NCBI RefSeq assembly: GCF_030062155.1
Contig: NZ_CP118269.1
Coordinates: forward strand, 930,001 to 994,000
DNA: 64,000 bases
Direction of reading: 5' to 3'
Source of the DNA: Pantoea sp. Lij88
Lineage (GTDB): Bacteria > Pseudomonadota > Gammaproteobacteria > Enterobacterales > Enterobacteriaceae
The translations under genes and the position numbers were made by a program. This document shows, piece by piece, positions 21,071-30,855 of the stretch; positions within the stretch are counted from its first letter, which is position 1; every line of letters starts with the position of its first letter. The notes beneath the pieces were generated by a model, which did no database searches, had not been told where the DNA came from, and saw only the letters and a program-made list of their open reading frames with translations.

Positions 21071-21925
21071 TTACTCTTCGTCGCGCTCGCGGCTGGCGCG
21101 CTGACGCTCGTAATATTCATCTTCTGCGGTGATGATCTCATCCATCAGAGAATCCATATCCACCACGCGCTCTTCTTCCACAAACTCGCCGGTAAGCGGC
21201 GTTTCCGGAGTCAGCTTGCCATCTTCATACAGCAGCCAGATCTCTTTGGCATAGCGCGTCTTCAGCAGCTGCGGAGCGAACTGGCCGTAGTAGGACGTGA
21301 TGTTGTCTACGTCACGTTCGAACATCGACTCGGCATGGTTATTGGCCGCCGCATCAACCGCCTGTGGCAGATCGATAATCACCGGTCCCTGTTCATCCAG
21401 CAGTACGTTAAACTCGGACAGGTCGCCATGCACGATACCGGCACAGAGCATGCGCACGATATTGCGGATCATGGTGTGGAAATCGGTAACCGCCTGCTCT
21501 TCGGAAAGCGTGACATCGCTGAGGCGCGGCGCAACCGAGCCATTGGCGTCGGTCACCAGCTCCATCAGTAACACACCGTCGATACAGAGATAAGGCTGGG
21601 GCACGCGAACACCGGCGTTCGCCAGGCGGAACAGGGCATCCACTTCGGCGGTCTGCCAGGACTCTTCCTGCTGCTTACGGCCGAACTTCGTGCCTTTCTG
21701 CATGGCGCGGGCGTTACGGCTGTTACGGGTTTTACGTCCTTCCTGATACTGCACCGCCTGCTTGAAGCTACGCTGGGTCGCTTCTTTATAGACTTTGGCG
21801 CACTGCACCTTGCCGCCGCATAGCACGGTATAGACGTCTGCTTCTTTGCCGCTTTTCAGCCGCTGCAGGACATCGTCAATCAGGCCGTCATCGACCAGGG
21901 GCTGGATTCTGTTTGGGATTTTCAT
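21071..21925 (-). CDS. RIO1-type atypical serine kinase
   Basis: 284 residues. The nucleotide-binding segment SGKEADVYTV and the lysine in CAKVYK are followed by an RNSRNARAMQKGTKFGRKQQ linker. The RIO catalytic loop is GIVHGDLSEFNVLL (Asp about 165), and the metal-binding IDLPQ comes next. Bacterial RIO1 proteins of this class are annotated as serine kinases (PA4780-like); the substrate is unknown. The C-terminal 60 residues are acidic and probably flexible. Convergent with mgtA across a shared terminator. Confidence 0.9.
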   Translation of the reverse strand: MKIPNRIQPLVDDGLIDDVLQRLKSGKEADVYTVLCGGKVQCAKVYKEATQRSFKQAVQYQEGRKTRNSRNARAMQKGTKFGRKQQEESWQTAEVDALFRLANAGVRVPQPYLCIDGVLLMELVTDANGSVAPRLSDVTLSEEQAVTDFHTMIRNIVRMLCAGIVHGDLSEFNVLLDEQGPVIIDLPQAVDAAANNHAESMFERDVDNITSYYGQFAPQLLKTRYAKEIWLLYEDGKLTPETPLTGEFVEEERVVDMDSLMDEIITAEDEYYERQRASRERDEE

Positions 21926-22251
21926 GCGGCTTTATACCTTATTTCACCCGCTTTTCGTATCACTTTGCGATGATGGAAAACATTGGCAATGACTGAACAA
22001 AGTATCCGATTCTACCCTGGAAAGTCGCTTTGTGGGGATGAACCTTAATGACCTGCGCTTTTGACCTTTGTTTTATCATAAACAAGGGATTAGGGGGGAG
22101 TGCAGGGCGGTTTTATCTGCCAGAGGAAGACGTTGTCGCGGAGCAGCCCGGCGCACAGGAATTTTGGATCAGAGAAATGTGCCTGAATAGCAGGCTGGTG
22201 GGAGTTTCAGGGCCAAAACCCTGCAAACAGAATTCCGGCCTGCCTGCGGGA
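21926..22251. other. gene-free spacer
   Basis: About 325 bp between two minus-strand genes. It must hold the kinase promoter and the end of the cold-shock-domain gene transcript. I see only a small GC-rich imperfect hairpin near 22,205-22,250 and no credible ORF. Confidence 0.5.
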
Positions 22252-22740
22252 TTACTTCAGACCTTTAAGCACTTTAACCGTGCTTTCAATGTCGATCTCA
22301 TCTTCGGAGAAGATCAGCGTCGTTCCCTGGAAGGTAGTCACCGCCAGCTTTTTCAGTGAGCGCATCTCACTGGCATTCGGGTCAGACTTCGGACGGATGT
22401 TATTCAGCAACAGACCCACTGACAGCACCGCGTTCTCTTTGTCGACACCGGCATCAACCGGGACTTCTTCGTTATAGACCAGGTAAGATTTAATCGAGGT
22501 GATCTTAAGACGCTCGCCTGCGATATAGATGTATTTGCTGGTTGGCGCGACCTTCACCGCATAGGCGGATAAGCCTTTGTTGTTGGTGGTGGGTTCAAAC
22601 GTCACCGCCGCATCTTTCTTTATCAGATCAGGATTGGCGACCTTAATCACATGAAAATAGCGGTTATCGCCGTTTTCATCTTTGATAAAGCCAAAACCTT
22701 TATCTTCAAACCAGGTTGTGATCGTTCCGTTCATCGCCAT
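22252..22740 (-). CDS. cold-shock-domain protein with C-terminal extension
   Basis: 162 residues. The N-terminal 65 residues are a CSD (MAMNGTITTWFEDKGFGFI, RNP1-like KGFGFI, RNP2-like NRYFHV). The remaining 95 residues form an extra domain, rich in hydrophobic strands and acids (KYIYIAGERLKITSIKSYLV, then VLSVGLLLNNIRP and GTTLIFSEDEIDIE), not seen in CspA. This is not a classical CspA paralogue; RNA binding is likely, the role of the extension unknown. No obvious operon partners. Confidence 0.8.
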   Translation of the reverse strand: MAMNGTITTWFEDKGFGFIKDENGDNRYFHVIKVANPDLIKKDAAVTFEPTTNNKGLSAYAVKVAPTSKYIYIAGERLKITSIKSYLVYNEEVPVDAGVDKENAVLSVGLLLNNIRPKSDPNASEMRSLKKLAVTTFQGTTLIFSEDEIDIESTVKVLKGLK

Positions 22741-22940
22741 TTTTGCCTGCTTAATCTACTCAGTTTTTTACAGCGCGCAGTGTAAATCACAATGCCTGCG
22801 CAGACTATATAAGTCTGGATGATAATTTTCGTCTGCGCCAGAGGGAGTGGGGCGGATGCCACGCGCGGAGGGGAATGCGGTGTTCAGTCTTGCGGCTTAA
22901 CCGGCAGACAAGGTAAACCGCGTCTGCCGGTGAGGGGCTG

Positions 22941-23186
22941 TTACTCGTTGCCCCAGCGGTTCAGGAACTCAGCAATCTCATCGATACGCTCTTCGCTGAT
23001 ACCCGCTTCACGCGCCATATCCTGCTGCGACTCTTCACTGATCTCTTCGTTGTTCATCAGACGGGTGATCAGCAGCTGGAAGTAATGCGCCAGCGGGGTA
23101 CGTTCTTCCTCGCTCACGGGCTTAGCGGACTCCGTCGCGTACTCATCTGCGACATCATAATATTTGAGAGAAATTTCGTTATTCAT
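22941..23186 (-). CDS. ymjA: YmjA-like DUF2543 protein
   Basis: 81 residues, strongly similar to E. coli YmjA ([20 protein letters not shown], and the end [13 protein letters not shown]). Acidic, helical, no membrane segment. Function unknown. The start [16 protein letters not shown] aligns with the family. Monocistronic. Confidence 0.88.
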   Translation of the reverse strand: MNNEISLKYYDVADEYATESAKPVSEEERTPLAHYFQLLITRLMNNEEISEESQQDMAREAGISEERIDEIAEFLNRWGNE

Positions 23187-23307
23187 AGGTTGTCCGCAGG
23201 GTTCAGGTCGGATTAAAGAGTGACCAGGCGCGTTGGCCCGGTTCGTGGCGGGTATTATTTCGTGTTTAGGCTGGGGCTGTAAAGGGGAACAGGATGCCCG
23301 ATTCTGA

Positions 23308-24036
23308 CTAGAGAACCAGCGGCGGTAGCTGTTTGAAGGTGCTGACTAAGCCTTCTCCCCAGCCTTTACGGATCGTCGTGAAGTACGGGTGATCTTCGGT
23401 AATGCGGTATTGCCGGGCATCGCTGAAGCTATCACACGGGTAGATCATAACGTCGAGCGGCAGGCCAACGGACAGATTGCTGCGCAGGGTCGAATCCAGT
23501 GAAATCAGCGCGCATTGCATCGCCTGCTCCAGAGACATGTCGTAGTGCAACACCCGGTCAATAATCGGTTTACCGTACTTGCTCTCACCAATCTGGAAAT
23601 AGGGTGTATCGCGGGTGGCTTCGATGAAATTACCCTGTGGGTAAATATGGAACAGGCCAATATCATCCCCGTTGATTTGCCCGCCGAGCAGCAGGTTGCA
23701 ACTGAAGTCAGTCGTACTGCCATTCTGTTGTGCCTCACTGTCCCGCTGGATCACCTCACGAACCGTCTCACCTATCAGAGACGCGGCCTCATAGAGGCTG
23801 GAGACATTCAGCAGATTGGGACAATCGGCATTCCTGCTGCGGTGTCGCAGCAGGCTGATAATACTTTGCGTGGTCGCCAGATTACCGGCAGTCTGAAGCA
23901 CCAGCGTACGATCGCCGTCCTGATGAAACACGTGCAGTTTACGGAAGGTGGAAATATGATCCACGCCCGCATTGGTACGTGAATCGGATGCAAAGACCAG
24001 CCCGGATGACAGGCGCATGGCCACACAATAGGTCAT
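23308..24036 (-). CDS. Anbu, proteasome-like peptidase
   Basis: 242 residues. [20 protein letters not shown] exposes a threonine after Met1, the N-terminal nucleophile of the proteasome/HslV fold, followed by the Asp/Ser strand ASDSRTNAG and the lysine region FRKLHVF. This is the ancestral beta-subunit Anbu family, which forms helical rather than stacked-ring assemblies. Distal gene of the ATP-grasp/alpha-E/transglutaminase cluster, 81 bp after the transglutaminase gene. The cluster is thought to make and turn over a peptide-like product, but its biology is unresolved. Confidence 0.9.
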   Translation of the reverse strand: MTYCVAMRLSSGLVFASDSRTNAGVDHISTFRKLHVFHQDGDRTLVLQTAGNLATTQSIISLLRHRSRNADCPNLLNVSSLYEAASLIGETVREVIQRDSEAQQNGSTTDFSCNLLLGGQINGDDIGLFHIYPQGNFIEATRDTPYFQIGESKYGKPIIDRVLHYDMSLEQAMQCALISLDSTLRSNLSVGLPLDVMIYPCDSFSDARQYRITEDHPYFTTIRKGWGEGLVSTFKQLPPLVL

Positions 24037-24117
24037 ACCACACTTCCCTCAAAAAAAGATTTGCACGCCATAAGCGTGCATGAAGTTTTCACCATCAGCA
24101 AGTTGCTACAGGTCACT

Positions 24118-24900
24118 TTACATCATTTGTACGGCGGCAATCGCACACATATCTTCGTATCCCCCGCCAATCCGTAAACCGCGCACCGGACAGGCGTCCA
24201 GGTAATCAATGCCGACGGCAAGCTTAAGGTGTTGATCAGGTATACGGGTATTGTTGGTGATGTCAAAGCAGTGCCAGCGGTCTTCCACCCAGACTTCGGC
24301 CCAGGCGTGGGTCGCGACATGGGTAGAATCTTTGCTGTGCAGGTAACCACTGACGTAGCGTGCCGGTATATTCAGGCTACGACAGCAGCTCAGAAAGACA
24401 TGCGTATGATCCTGGCACACCCCGGTACGGGCGGCGAAAGCCTCTGCGGCACTGTCGGTCACCAGGGTAGAACCGGGCGTGTAGGGCATCCTGAGCAGCA
24501 GGTCTGCCATCAGGCTTTCCAGGGCGGCCAGAATCGCCTGGGGCTGATAATAGCGCAGGGCGAAAGCCCGAATTTCCGCATCGGGCTGGGTCAGCGGACT
24601 GTGGCGCAGGAAGACCAGCGGCGACAAATGTCCCTGAGCCTGATCTTCAATGCCGTGTTCTATCTCCACCACGCCATGTGCCTGAATCGTAATGGACTCA
24701 TGCGGTTCATCGAGTGTCAGCACATGCATGATGTTGCCGAAGGCATCCGTGGTGCAAACCGCTTTTTCCGGCAGGGTCAGTTCCCAGGAGAGTATGCGCT
24801 GATGAGGCGATTCCTGAGGCGTCAGCCGCAGATACTGGATGCTCCGTTGCACCGCCTGGTCGTAGCGATAGTGCGTGTTGTGTTCAATGCTAAGTTTCAT
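24118..24900 (-). CDS. transglutaminase-like cysteine protease of the Anbu cluster
   Basis: 260 residues from MKLSIEHNTHYRY. N-terminal bacterial transglutaminase domain (YDQAVQRSIQYLRLTPQES), then the papain-like core: Cys in RTGVCQDHTHVFLSCCRSLN, His in ATHAWAEVWV, Asp in HCFDITNN. The start has a GAGGCGCA site and overlaps the alpha-E stop by 4 bp (ATGA), so the open frame reaching to 25107 is not used. It likely acts on peptide or amide bonds together with the cluster. Confidence 0.9.
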   Translation of the reverse strand: MKLSIEHNTHYRYDQAVQRSIQYLRLTPQESPHQRILSWELTLPEKAVCTTDAFGNIMHVLTLDEPHESITIQAHGVVEIEHGIEDQAQGHLSPLVFLRHSPLTQPDAEIRAFALRYYQPQAILAALESLMADLLLRMPYTPGSTLVTDSAAEAFAARTGVCQDHTHVFLSCCRSLNIPARYVSGYLHSKDSTHVATHAWAEVWVEDRWHCFDITNNTRIPDQHLKLAVGIDYLDACPVRGLRIGGGYEDMCAIAAVQMM

Positions 24901-25823
24901 TGCGCCTCCAGATAAGTGTGATGAATACTTTCGGCGATCTCGTTTACCTGAGCGAGAAAGGCTTCCAGCCAGTTGTTCAGCCCGATTCGGCTCAGGTCTT
25001 TCATGGAACTGAAGCGCAGCTCGGCGTGCAGGATATGCGCCAGGCGGCGCGGCTGGTTTGCACGGCCACCTATCAGCTCCAGCTGCTGAACCATATCGTT
25101 GATACACGCCAGCAACGAACGCGGCAGCTCGTTGCGCAGGATCATCAGTTCGGCGATGGTTTCCCGGCTCAGGGGCTGCTTGTAAATACTATGGTAGGCT
25201 TCGCGCGCGCTCACCGCCTGTAGCAGAGTGTCCATGCGGTAATATTCGCGCACGGGGTCGTCATCAATATCCAGCAGTCTGTTTTTCACCTCCAGCAGCC
25301 GGGCGGTGCCATCAGCCCGTTCCAGCAGCGTCCCGAGACGGATAAAGTGCATCGCGTCGCTGCGGAGCAGGGTACCGAACATGGCCCCACGGAACAGATG
25401 AGAGCGTTCTTTCACCCAGTCAAAGAAGGCGTCGGCACCGTCTGAGCCGATGCCCTGACGGCGTATCGACTTCATCCCGATCCAGGTGGCATTGATACAT
25501 TCCCAGACTTCGGATGACAGGCTGCCCCGCACCGCATGCGCGTTATTCCAGCCCATCTGCAGGCAACTGAAGATGCTGCTGTAATTCCGGTTATCCAGGG
25601 CGAAAAAACTGACCAGATTGGGCATCGTCAGTGTCGGCCAGGTCTCAGCATATAGCTCGCTGGTGCTGGTCAGGTTGAGCGGTACCAGCAGATCATGAGT
25701 CCCCCCGTTGCGGATGGGCATCATCGACAGCTTGTTGGTAACGTCCAGCACCCGGGCGATATTTTCTGCCCGCTCCAGATAGCGGGCCATCCAATAGAGT
25801 TCACTGGCAGTCCGGCTCAGCAT
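24897..25823 (-). CDS. alpha-E domain protein of the Anbu cluster
   Basis: 308 residues, all-helical. It opens with MLSRTASELYWMARYLERAENIAR, the alpha-E signature, and keeps the repeated pattern GTLLERADGTARLL. Function is unknown, but it is nearly always next to the circularly permuted ATP-grasp and the transglutaminase, and may be a scaffold or carrier. It overlaps the preceding ATP-grasp stop and the following transglutaminase start. Confidence 0.9.
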   Translation of the reverse strand: MLSRTASELYWMARYLERAENIARVLDVTNKLSMMPIRNGGTHDLLVPLNLTSTSELYAETWPTLTMPNLVSFFALDNRNYSSIFSCLQMGWNNAHAVRGSLSSEVWECINATWIGMKSIRRQGIGSDGADAFFDWVKERSHLFRGAMFGTLLRSDAMHFIRLGTLLERADGTARLLEVKNRLLDIDDDPVREYYRMDTLLQAVSAREAYHSIYKQPLSRETIAELMILRNELPRSLLACINDMVQQLELIGGRANQPRRLAHILHAELRFSSMKDLSRIGLNNWLEAFLAQVNEIAESIHHTYLEAQ

Positions 25824-27253
25824 ATATCATCCTCCAGTACCCAGGTGTCCTTGGTTCCGCCGCCCTGTGACGAATTGACGACCAGCGATCCTTCCGTCAA
25901 CGCGACGCGGGTAAGCCCGCCGGGCACCAGTCGGATCTCCGCGCCACTGAGCGCAAAGGGGCGGAGATCGATATGACGTGGTGCCAGGCCCTCGTTGACA
26001 AACGTGGGGCAGGTGGACAACGCCAGCGTGTTTTGCGCGATGTAATTCTGCGGACGCGCCAGCAACAGGTCACGGAAGTGGGCAAGCTCAGCTTTGCTCG
26101 CGGCGGGGCCAATCAACATGCCGTAACCGCCAGCGCCGTGAACCTCTTTCACGACCATTTTTTCGAGGTTGGCCAGCACATACGACAGCTCATTTTTATG
26201 CCTGCACTGCCAGGTTGGCACGTTGTTGAGGATCGGTTCTTCCTGCAGATAAAAGCGCACCATATCCGGTACGTAGGGGTAGATAGATTTGTCATCAGCC
26301 ACGCCAGTGCCGATGGCATTGGCCAGCACGACATTGCCCGCCCGGTAGACCGACAGCAGTCCCGGTACGCCGAGCATGGAGTCCGGGCGGAACGCCAGCG
26401 GATCGAGGAAGGCGTCGTCAACCCGACGATAGATCACATGTATTCTGCATGGCCCGGCAGTCGTGCGCATGAACAGCATGCCATCCTTCACAAACAGATC
26501 GGCGCTTTCAACCAGCTCAACGCCCATCTGCTGGGCCAGGAAACTGTGCTCGAAGTAAGCACTGTTAAAGCGGCCAGGGGTCAGGACCACTACGGTGGGA
26601 TCGTTGACGGGTGAGCTTTCGCGAAGCGTTTGTAAAAGATGCGACGGATAACGTTCTACGGGAGCAATGCGTTGCTGGGCAAACAGTTCCGGGTAGAGCC
26701 GCATCATCATTTTGCGGTTCTCCAGCATATAGGAGACGCCGGAAGGTGTGCGCAGGTTATCTTCCAGGACGTAATATTCGCCATCACTGTTACGCACCAT
26801 ATCCACGCCGACAATATGTGCATAGATATTGCGATGAAGATCAACGCCCTGCATACAGGGTTGATACTGTTCGTTAGCCAGAACCTGTTCTGCCGGAATG
26901 ATTCCCGCCTTCAGAATATGCTGTTCATGGTAGATATCGTAGAGGAAGGCGTTGAGCGCCTGCACACGCTGGCGGATGCCGGCATCGAGCATGGCCCATT
27001 CAGCGGCCGGAATAATACGTGGCACGCTGTCGAACGGGATCAACCGTTCTGCACCATTATCGTCATCGTAGACATTAAACGTAATCCCTACCCGGTGAAA
27101 CAGGAGGGCGGCTTCTTCCCGCTTGCGCTGTACAGCCTGATGATCAGCCTGTTGCAGCCATTGCCAGTAGGCGGCGTAGTGGTCACGGTGTTCGCCTTCA
27201 GCCAGAAGCATCTCATCAAAAAAGGGTGAAGCGGAGAGATTGATATTCAGCAT
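25817..27253 (-). CDS. circularly permuted ATP-grasp protein of the Anbu cluster
   Basis: 478 residues from MLNINLSASPFFDEML (GAGG site before it; ten extra codons are open upstream). Motifs include the permuted-grasp GVDMVRNSDGEYYVLEDNLR followed by TPSGVSYMLENR, then RRVDDAFLDPLAFR, VLANAIGTGVADDKSIYPY and KEVHGAGGYGMLIG. ATP-grasp enzymes join carboxylates to amines through an acyl-phosphate, so this is probably the ligase of the pathway. First gene of the four-gene cluster. Confidence 0.92.
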   Translation of the reverse strand: MLNINLSASPFFDEMLLAEGEHRDHYAAYWQWLQQADHQAVQRKREEAALLFHRVGITFNVYDDDNGAERLIPFDSVPRIIPAAEWAMLDAGIRQRVQALNAFLYDIYHEQHILKAGIIPAEQVLANEQYQPCMQGVDLHRNIYAHIVGVDMVRNSDGEYYVLEDNLRTPSGVSYMLENRKMMMRLYPELFAQQRIAPVERYPSHLLQTLRESSPVNDPTVVVLTPGRFNSAYFEHSFLAQQMGVELVESADLFVKDGMLFMRTTAGPCRIHVIYRRVDDAFLDPLAFRPDSMLGVPGLLSVYRAGNVVLANAIGTGVADDKSIYPYVPDMVRFYLQEEPILNNVPTWQCRHKNELSYVLANLEKMVVKEVHGAGGYGMLIGPAASKAELAHFRDLLLARPQNYIAQNTLALSTCPTFVNEGLAPRHIDLRPFALSGAEIRLVPGGLTRVALTEGSLVVNSSQGGGTKDTWVLEDDIC

Positions 27254-27548
27254 CGTCACCTCGCAGACGTTAAAGGCTGTCATCTATCCAAGCATAAAGT
27301 GTGCCAGCCTCAGAAGAAGCGTAACGGTGCAAAGCCATGATGTTGTGGCGTTAAAAGCCCCTTTATGGTGCAGGCCTGGCGCGGGCGTGTCTTAATATGG
27401 CGCTTAGTAACTCGTGAGGGGCAAAAAACTGGCCACGGTTCTGGCGTTTGTCAGCCCAAGAGTTCTGATTCAACAGCCCTCAGATTGGATGATGTCTGAG
27501 TGGGCTGTCCTCCCGGAATTGCCTCACTTTTCTGAAATGTAAATGTAA
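27254..27548. other. divergent intergenic region
   Basis: About 300 bp between the ATP-grasp gene and the iron-transport promoter. It holds the promoter of the Anbu cluster on the minus strand (not pinned down). There is a short imperfect repeat of CTCAG/CTGAG motifs near 27,475-27,500, and no ORF I would defend. Confidence 0.4.
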
Positions 27549-27577
27549 TTGATAACTGTTCTCGTTTTCATTATTGT
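27549..27577 (+). promoter_or_regulatory. Fur-box promoter of the iron-chelate genes
   Basis: TTGATA (27549-27554), 17-bp spacer, TATTGT (27572-27577). A Fur-like box GATAACTGTTCTCGTTTTCA (from 27551, extending to 27575) covers the promoter and matches the GATAATGATAATCATTATC pattern at most A/T positions. Iron repression of the SBP/receptor genes is expected. Confidence 0.7.
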
Positions 27578-27616
27578 TTGCCCTTCTTCAGGGAAACGAA
27601 AAGGAATCGGAAGAAG

Positions 27617-28765
27617 ATGAATTATCATCAGAGAACAGGTAAAGCGCTTTCCGGCAAACAGATGGCTGCAGGATTCGCAGGACTCACCTTCGGGTTGATC
27701 AGTGTGACGGCGCAGGCGGTCACCGTCACAGACGTGGCGGGACGCACGGTCACCGTGCCGGATGAGGTTCAGCGTGTAGTACTCGGAGAGGGCCGGTTGT
27801 TCTTCGCCCTTTCGCTGCTCGAAGGCCAGAAACCTTTTGATCGTATCGTCGGCTGGCAGGGCGATTTCCGTAAGCTTGACCCGCAAACCTACGCCACGTA
27901 TCGGGCGAAATTCCCGCAAATCGACAACATCCCGCTAATTGGCACGACCAGCGCTGACACCATCAGCCCGGAAAAAGTGCTGACGCTGAAACCGCAGCTG
28001 GCGATTTTCGGTTTGTCGGGTCATGGTCCGGGGAAAGGCAGTGAGCTGGTGAAACAGCTGCAAAACGCCGGTGTCCCCGTCGTGTTTGTCGATTTCCGCA
28101 CTTCTCCGCTCAAAAACACCCTGCCGAGTATGGCGCTGCTGGGTAAAGTCCTGAACCGGGAGAAGCAGGCGCAGGACTATATCCGCTTCTATCAGGACAA
28201 CATCAAACGCGTCACCGATGTGACCCGCGACATTCCTCAGCCGGATAAACCGAAAGTCTTTATCGAACTGCGCGCTTCGACAGCAGATGAATGTTGCCGC
28301 TCAGCCGGGAACGGCAACATGGGTGACTTTATCGATCTGGCGGGCGGCGTGAATATCGCTAAACCTCTGCTGCCGGGCCCTCTTGGTCAGGTGAATCTGG
28401 AAAAAGTCATCGCCGAGCAGCCGGATGTGTATCTGGTGAGCGGGGGAGCCAGACCGCCGAAAGCCGGTGAGCTACCTGCCGGTTTAGTGCTGGGCGCGGA
28501 GACCACACCCGAACAGGCGAGCGCCAGCCTGAAGCCGCTTCTGGCGCGTAAAGGGATCAGCACGCTAAAAGCGGTCCAGGATGGCCGTAGTTTTGGCATC
28601 TGGCACAACTACTACAACTCCCCCTATAACGTGCTGGCCGTGCAGTTCTTCGCCAAAGCATTTTATCCGCAGAAGTTTGCCGATCTCGATCCGCAGCAAA
28701 CACAAAAACAACTCTATAAACAGTTCCTCGCCGTCGAACCGACCGGCACTTACTGGACAGAGTAA
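27617..28765 (+). CDS. periplasmic iron-chelate binding protein (ABC transporter)
   Basis: 382 residues, FepB/FhuD-type class III SBP. After a signal peptide ending near TAQA, the mature start [20 protein letters not shown] is the classical opening. The start MNYHQRTGK (27617) follows a GAAGAAG site; an earlier in-frame ATG (27578) falls on the -10 region and is unlikely. An unusual CC pair occurs in [20 protein letters not shown], a feature of a subset of iron/corrinoid SBPs. No permease or ATPase gene is next to it, so it must use a transporter encoded elsewhere. The neighbouring TonB receptor suggests a catecholate chelate. Confidence 0.85.
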   Translation: MNYHQRTGKALSGKQMAAGFAGLTFGLISVTAQAVTVTDVAGRTVTVPDEVQRVVLGEGRLFFALSLLEGQKPFDRIVGWQGDFRKLDPQTYATYRAKFPQIDNIPLIGTTSADTISPEKVLTLKPQLAIFGLSGHGPGKGSELVKQLQNAGVPVVFVDFRTSPLKNTLPSMALLGKVLNREKQAQDYIRFYQDNIKRVTDVTRDIPQPDKPKVFIELRASTADECCRSAGNGNMGDFIDLAGGVNIAKPLLPGPLGQVNLEKVIAEQPDVYLVSGGARPPKAGELPAGLVLGAETTPEQASASLKPLLARKGISTLKAVQDGRSFGIWHNYYNSPYNVLAVQFFAKAFYPQKFADLDPQQTQKQLYKQFLAVEPTGTYWTE

Positions 28766-28775
28766 AAGGGACTTT

Positions 28776-28796
28776 GCCCCGCCTGCCGGGGCGTTT
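28776..28796 (+). terminator. hairpin between binding protein and receptor genes
   Basis: Stem GCCCCG/CGGGGC with a 5-nt loop, followed by GTTTT, about 10 nt after the SBP stop. Likely a partial terminator that lowers receptor transcription relative to the SBP. Confidence 0.6.
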
Positions 28797-28815
28797 TACC
28801 TCACGGAGAGAAAAG

Positions 28816-30789
28816 ATGGTTAAGGTTAAATTTACACCGGCTGTTAAAGCCGGGCTGCTCGCACAGCTGATTGCTGCTGCGATGCCGGTCATGGCGGAAG
28901 ACGCCAGAGAAGTGAAAGAGAATGAAGATCAGATGGTGGTGACGGCCTCCGCTATCGAACAGAACCTGAAAGATGCGCCAGCCAGCATCAGCGTAATCAC
29001 CCGCGAAGACCTGCAGAAAAAACCGGTACAAAACCTCAAAGATGTGCTGAAAGACGTTCCCGGCGTACAGATCACCAATGAAAGCGACAACCGTCAGGGT
29101 GTCAGCATCCGTGGACTGGGCAGCGGCTATACGCTAATCCTGGTCGATGGCAAACGCGTCAATTCCCGCAACGCCGTATTCCGCCATAACGATTTCGATC
29201 TGAGCTGGATCCCCGCGGAATCAATCGAACGTATCGAAGTGGTACGCGGGCCGATGTCATCCCTTTACGGCTCTGACGCGCTGGGCGGCGTGGTCAATAT
29301 CATCACCCGTAAAGTCGGCACGCAATGGCACGGCACGCTGAGCGCCGATACCACCGTTCAGGAACACCGCGATCGCGGCGACAGCGGCAACGGTAATTTT
29401 TTTGCCAGCGGCCCGCTGGTGGACGATTTACTGGGCGTGAAAGTGTACGGTGCGCTGGGTAAACGCGAGAAAGATCAGGCCAGTTCTGCCAGCGGCAGTA
29501 CCGGTCAGCCGCGCATCGAAGGCTACACATCGCGCAACGGCAGTGTCGAATTCTCACTGACGCCCGATAAAGATCAGGACATCACGTTCGGTTACGGGAT
29601 GGATCGTCAGGATCGTAACTCCGACACGCTGGATAAAAACCGTCTCGAACGCGAAAACTACTCGCTCGGCCACACTGGCCGCTGGGGAGGGGCGAATACC
29701 GAACTGCGTCTCTACGGTGAAAAAATCGAAAACAAAAACGCCCAAACCATCACCTCGAAAAACAACGCTCTCGACGGCAAAGTGGTCATCCCGCTGGGCA
29801 ATTACACCCAGTTCCTGACGTTCGGCGGCGAATACCGCAACGATAAACTGGAAGACGCGGTGAACATGAAAAATGGCGGCAGTACGCAGGCGAACCAGTA
29901 TGCGCTGTTCCTGGAAGATGAATGGCACATCTTCGAAAACCTGGCGCTCACCGGCGGCGTGCGTATGGATGACCACGAAAACTACGGCGTGAACTGGAGT
30001 CCGCGTGCTTATCTGGTCTACAACGCCACTGATACGGTCACGATGAAAGGCGGCTGGGCATCCGCTTTCAAAGCGCCTTCGCTGCTGCAGCTCAGCCCGG
30101 ACTGGCAAAGTGCCTCGTGCCGTGGCAGTTGTAATGTTGTAGGCAGTAAGGATCTGAAGGCGGAAACCAGCGAAAACGTAGAGTTCGGCCTCTATTACGC
30201 CGGTCAGGAAGGCCTTCTTGAAGAGGTGACCGCCAGCGCAACGGTGTTCCAGAACGATATCGACGACATGATTACGGTTATCCGCACCGCTAACCGCAGT
30301 CTGGCCCCGACCTATCAGAACTTTGCCGGATTTGATGCCAGCGGCAATCCGATCTTCCGCTATTACAACGTGAATAAAGCCCGGATCCGCGGGCTGGAAA
30401 CCGAACTCGGTCTGCCCGTCACCGACAGGCTGAACCTCAAACTGAATTACACCTACAACGACGCCCGCGACCTGAGTAACGGCGGCAACAAACCATTATC
30501 CGCACTGCCGTTCCACACCAGTAATGCGACGCTTGACTGGAAACCGCTGGAGGAGTGGAGCTTCTATCTTTCCGCTAACTACAAAGGGAAGAGCCGCACC
30601 GTGACTGACGGCAACGCTACGCCGGGCGGATACACCATCTGGAATACCGGCGGGTCGTATAAGGTGAATAAAGCGGTGAAGATCAGGGCAGGGGTTCTGA
30701 ACCTGACTGATAAAGATCTCAACCGCGACGACTACAGCTATAACGAAGATGGCAGAAGGTATTTCGCTGCTGTGGATTATAGTTTTTAA
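28816..30789 (+). CDS. CirA/FepA-like TonB-dependent siderophore receptor
   Basis: 657 residues from [13 protein letters not shown], with a signal peptide cut after VMA. The TonB box is DQMVVTAS (about residues 37-44). The plug domain includes [34 protein letters not shown] and [20 protein letters not shown]; the beta-barrel ends with the aromatic [11 protein letters not shown] required for insertion. Overall similarity is closest to CirA-type catecholate/colicin receptors. A GGAGAG site precedes the ATG. The barrel loops carry one Cys pair ([11 protein letters not shown]), as in other catecholate receptors. Confidence 0.9.
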   Translation: MVKVKFTPAVKAGLLAQLIAAAMPVMAEDAREVKENEDQMVVTASAIEQNLKDAPASISVITREDLQKKPVQNLKDVLKDVPGVQITNESDNRQGVSIRGLGSGYTLILVDGKRVNSRNAVFRHNDFDLSWIPAESIERIEVVRGPMSSLYGSDALGGVVNIITRKVGTQWHGTLSADTTVQEHRDRGDSGNGNFFASGPLVDDLLGVKVYGALGKREKDQASSASGSTGQPRIEGYTSRNGSVEFSLTPDKDQDITFGYGMDRQDRNSDTLDKNRLERENYSLGHTGRWGGANTELRLYGEKIENKNAQTITSKNNALDGKVVIPLGNYTQFLTFGGEYRNDKLEDAVNMKNGGSTQANQYALFLEDEWHIFENLALTGGVRMDDHENYGVNWSPRAYLVYNATDTVTMKGGWASAFKAPSLLQLSPDWQSASCRGSCNVVGSKDLKAETSENVEFGLYYAGQEGLLEEVTASATVFQNDIDDMITVIRTANRSLAPTYQNFAGFDASGNPIFRYYNVNKARIRGLETELGLPVTDRLNLKLNYTYNDARDLSNGGNKPLSALPFHTSNATLDWKPLEEWSFYLSANYKGKSRTVTDGNATPGGYTIWNTGGSYKVNKAVKIRAGVLNLTDKDLNRDDYSYNEDGRRYFAAVDYSF

Positions 30790-30855
30790 CGTTGAATCGT
30801 GGCCGGGACGGTTGAAGTCCCGGCAGTTTTAAGCGCTTTGTTCACTACCTGATAA

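Noticed and set aside
24901..25107. 69-residue N-terminal extension of the transglutaminase
   Set aside because: It overlaps the alpha-E gene, looks nothing like the family, and the ATG at 24,900 has the better site and an ATGA overlap.
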